Source of the DNA: Puniceicoccales bacterium
GTDB lineage: Bacteria; Verrucomicrobiota; Verrucomicrobiia; Opitutales; JAIRLM01
Assembly (NCBI GenBank): GCA_031281635.1
Contig: JAITFC010000057.1
Span: forward strand, 1 to 17,243
DNA: 17,243 nt
Direction of reading: 5' to 3'
This document shows positions 15,860-17,243 of this stretch, in pieces. The translations under genes were made by a program, and so were the position numbers. The notes under the pieces are model-generated. The model worked only from the letters and a program-made list of their open reading frames with translations, made no database searches and was not told the DNA's origin. Position 1 is the first letter of the stretch. Each line of letters starts with the position of its first letter.

Positions 15860-16453
15860 ATGAACATTCGCCTGCCAGCGGTGCCTGAAATGGTCGGAAT
15901 ATCGCTTGTGGAGTATTTGCAAAATGTTTGGCCTGAATATGATGGAGATAATGAAATTGTCGGCGACATGGCGGTCTATGTTTCCATCGCAGAGCAGAGG
16001 GCGTACATATTTTCAAAGTTTTCCATGTGTGCAATTTATAACGTTTCTACCGGTGCCAATCCACCGTGCAACACGCAGAATTCCAATGGGACGCCACTCG
16101 GTTGGCACGAAATTTCGGAAAAATACGGCGACGGCGCCCCGGAAGGGACTGTTTTCATTGCACGACAATCGACTGGGAGTCATTTCACCGCATATGATGA
16201 CTGGCAGACAAAAGGTTACGTAACTACGCGCATACTTCGCCTGCGCGGCTTGGAGATGGGAAAAAATGCTGGCTTGGACGAAAATGGCCACTGCTGCGAT
16301 ACCTACGATCGGTACATCTATTTCCACGGCAGTTGCTTTCCGGAAAAACTCGGATCTCCACACAGCATGGGCTGCATCAACATGTCCAGCGCGGACATCG
16401 TCAAGCTCTATGAACTTCTCCCGGAGCAAACCAGGGTGTATATCGGACCATAG
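15860..16453 (+). CDS. L,D-transpeptidase (YkuD domain)
   Basis: YkuD enzymes cross-link peptidoglycan stem peptides (3-3 links) or attach proteins to them through a catalytic cysteine. The 197-residue protein carries the family signature YFHGSCFPEKLGSPHSMGCI followed by NM, with His156 and catalytic Cys172. TPLGWHEISEKYGDGAPEGT (78-97) matches the usual TPxGxFxIxxK...G region. At the position of the usual Arg in SHGCIRM there is Asn, and Met replaces the His. There is no signal peptide or membrane helix, which is odd for a periplasmic enzyme. The true start could lie elsewhere, or export may use another route. ATG 15860 has only GCGGA weakly upstream. It is divergent from the triple-repeat membrane protein, sharing a 144-base control region (15716-15859). 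Confidence 0.9.
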   Translation: MNIRLPAVPEMVGISLVEYLQNVWPEYDGDNEIVGDMAVYVSIAEQRAYIFSKFSMCAIYNVSTGANPPCNTQNSNGTPLGWHEISEKYGDGAPEGTVFIARQSTGSHFTAYDDWQTKGYVTTRILRLRGLEMGKNAGLDENGHCCDTYDRYIYFHGSCFPEKLGSPHSMGCINMSSADIVKLYELLPEQTRVYIGP

Positions 16454-16553
16454 CCGTAAAATTTCGCAATGTGTCTATTGACGCGATTTAGAAAAAGAAT
16501 TTTTTGTTGCAAAAAGTGATGTTGTCACACAGAAAAACGAAAAGGTTTTTCAC

Positions 16554-17243
16554 ATGAGAACGCTAATGATTGAGGCGAAATCAGTTGATTTTTTGGCGCG
16601 TTATTCGCCAAGCGATACGACGACGGATCTCGCTGTCATCATTGACACAATGCCAACACTGGTACGCATCGATATCATCGTATTTTCCAGAGAGATTTGT
16701 TTTTGTCGCGCCGCACTATTTTATCTTTTTTATGTCGCATTTCGCGGATACGAAGTGTTTACATTCATCCTGCCACAGGCCGGTCCAGATGATGCCGCAG
16801 TTGAAAGGAGGAAAATTGCCCGACCAGGAGAAAGACAGTTTGTTGTCGCCGAGGAATATGCACCATATGTACTTGATGGGGAGCTGACAGCGCGTCTCAG
16901 AAAGGTGCGTGAGGCCACCGTGGGTGCTGTGACTCCAGACACTTTCATGCAAGCCGTGCGAAGTGCTTTCCGCGACGAGATTGACACAACAATTCTGCGT
17001 GCTTTTAAAAGATTTCCCGCCTACGATAAAATACCAAGCACTCCCCTTGCCCTGACGCTGCATCTAATTCATCAAACTGCACTCGGCAAGATTTATTCCC
17101 TCGACGAATCCAAAAGACTTTCGCCAATAGGCGGGAGAGCAAATCCCTATCTTCTGACACCTTTCCTCTCTGAGGATGCACCGCCAAAAGTTATCAAGTC
17201 CTATACCGGAAGATCGAAAAGCAGCATAGAAAGACATGTAGAA
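16554..17243 (+). CDS. Unknown protein, 5' part only (runs off the right edge)
   Basis: Reading from ATG 16554 gives 230 codons with no stop up to the last base, so the gene continues beyond the window. AAAAGG lies about 8 bases upstream, supporting the start. The protein begins MRTLMIEAKSVDFLARYSPS. A hydrophobic, Cys-containing segment follows at about residues 38-76 (IDIIVFSREICFCRAALFYL, then FYVAF and VFTFIL), which may cross the membrane. The rest is polar and helical (ELTARLRKVREATV; FMQAVRSAFRDEIDTTILRA) and ends in SYTGRSKSSIERHVE at the edge. I recognise no domain. It follows the L,D-transpeptidase by 100 bases on the same strand. The shorter frames at 16570-16887 (+) and 16716-17063 (-) are shadows of it. 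Confidence 0.7.
   Translation, partial: MRTLMIEAKSVDFLARYSPSDTTTDLAVIIDTMPTLVRIDIIVFSREICFCRAALFYLFYVAFRGYEVFTFILPQAGPDDAAVERRKIARPGERQFVVAEEYAPYVLDGELTARLRKVREATVGAVTPDTFMQAVRSAFRDEIDTTILRAFKRFPAYDKIPSTPLALTLHLIHQTALGKIYSLDESKRLSPIGGRANPYLLTPFLSEDAPPKVIKSYTGRSKSSIERHVE

Noticed and set aside
15716..15922. N-terminal extension of the triple-repeat protein to 15922
   Set aside because: It would overlap the start of the divergent L,D-transpeptidase by about 60 bases; ATG 15715 has a better upstream context.

Overview
The window looks like part of a bacterial chromosome, most likely from the Verrucomicrobiota (Opitutae/Puniceicoccales-like). That placement rests mainly on the character of YebC (it opens MSGHSKWATTKRHKA) and on the style of IF2 and NusA; it is inference from memory, not a computed tree. 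The sequence mixes ordinary core genes with large proteins I cannot assign to any family. Those unknown proteins have single or repeated membrane segments and one carries a protein-tyrosine-phosphatase-like domain. This mixture would fit a host-associated lifestyle, but the sequence does not prove it.

Layout, left to right. Bases 1-1127 (+) hold the 3' end of a proline-rich, helical protein and a small candidate lipoprotein with a C-terminal membrane helix. Bases 1162-3479 (-) hold thiamine pyrophosphokinase and, downstream of it, a GspE/PilB-type secretion ATPase standing alone. Between them is a relic of an IS481-like transposase that runs antisense into the tail of the kinase gene. A tRNA-Glu(UUC) (+) and yebC (-) follow. 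Bases 4669-7434 (+) encode a 921-residue membrane-anchored protein of unknown function. Bases 7633-11763 (-) are a nusA-infB operon, without rimP upstream or rbfA downstream. Bases 12050-14188 (+) encode a membrane-anchored protein with a proline-rich linker and a C-terminal classical-PTP-like domain with an intact HC-X5-R loop. Bases 14316-14640 (+) are an IS630 transposase relic that collides with the 3' end of a minus-strand gene (14576-15715). That gene encodes a membrane protein made of three copies of a hydrophobic repeat, the third cut short at the IS junction. Bases 15860-16453 (+) encode a YkuD-type L,D-transpeptidase. Bases 16554-17243 (+) are the 5' part of an unknown gene that stays open to the window edge.

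The core genes serve translation and transcription (NusA, IF2, YebC, tRNA-Glu), thiamine diphosphate supply and cell-wall cross-linking. The most unusual material is: the two large membrane-anchored proteins, which seem to share a short module; the triple-repeat membrane protein; two IS relics that each supply a new C-terminal tail to an opposing gene; and three near-identical perfect palindromes with core TTTTTTCGAAAAAA. I saw no CRISPR array, rRNA, prophage or complete mobile element.
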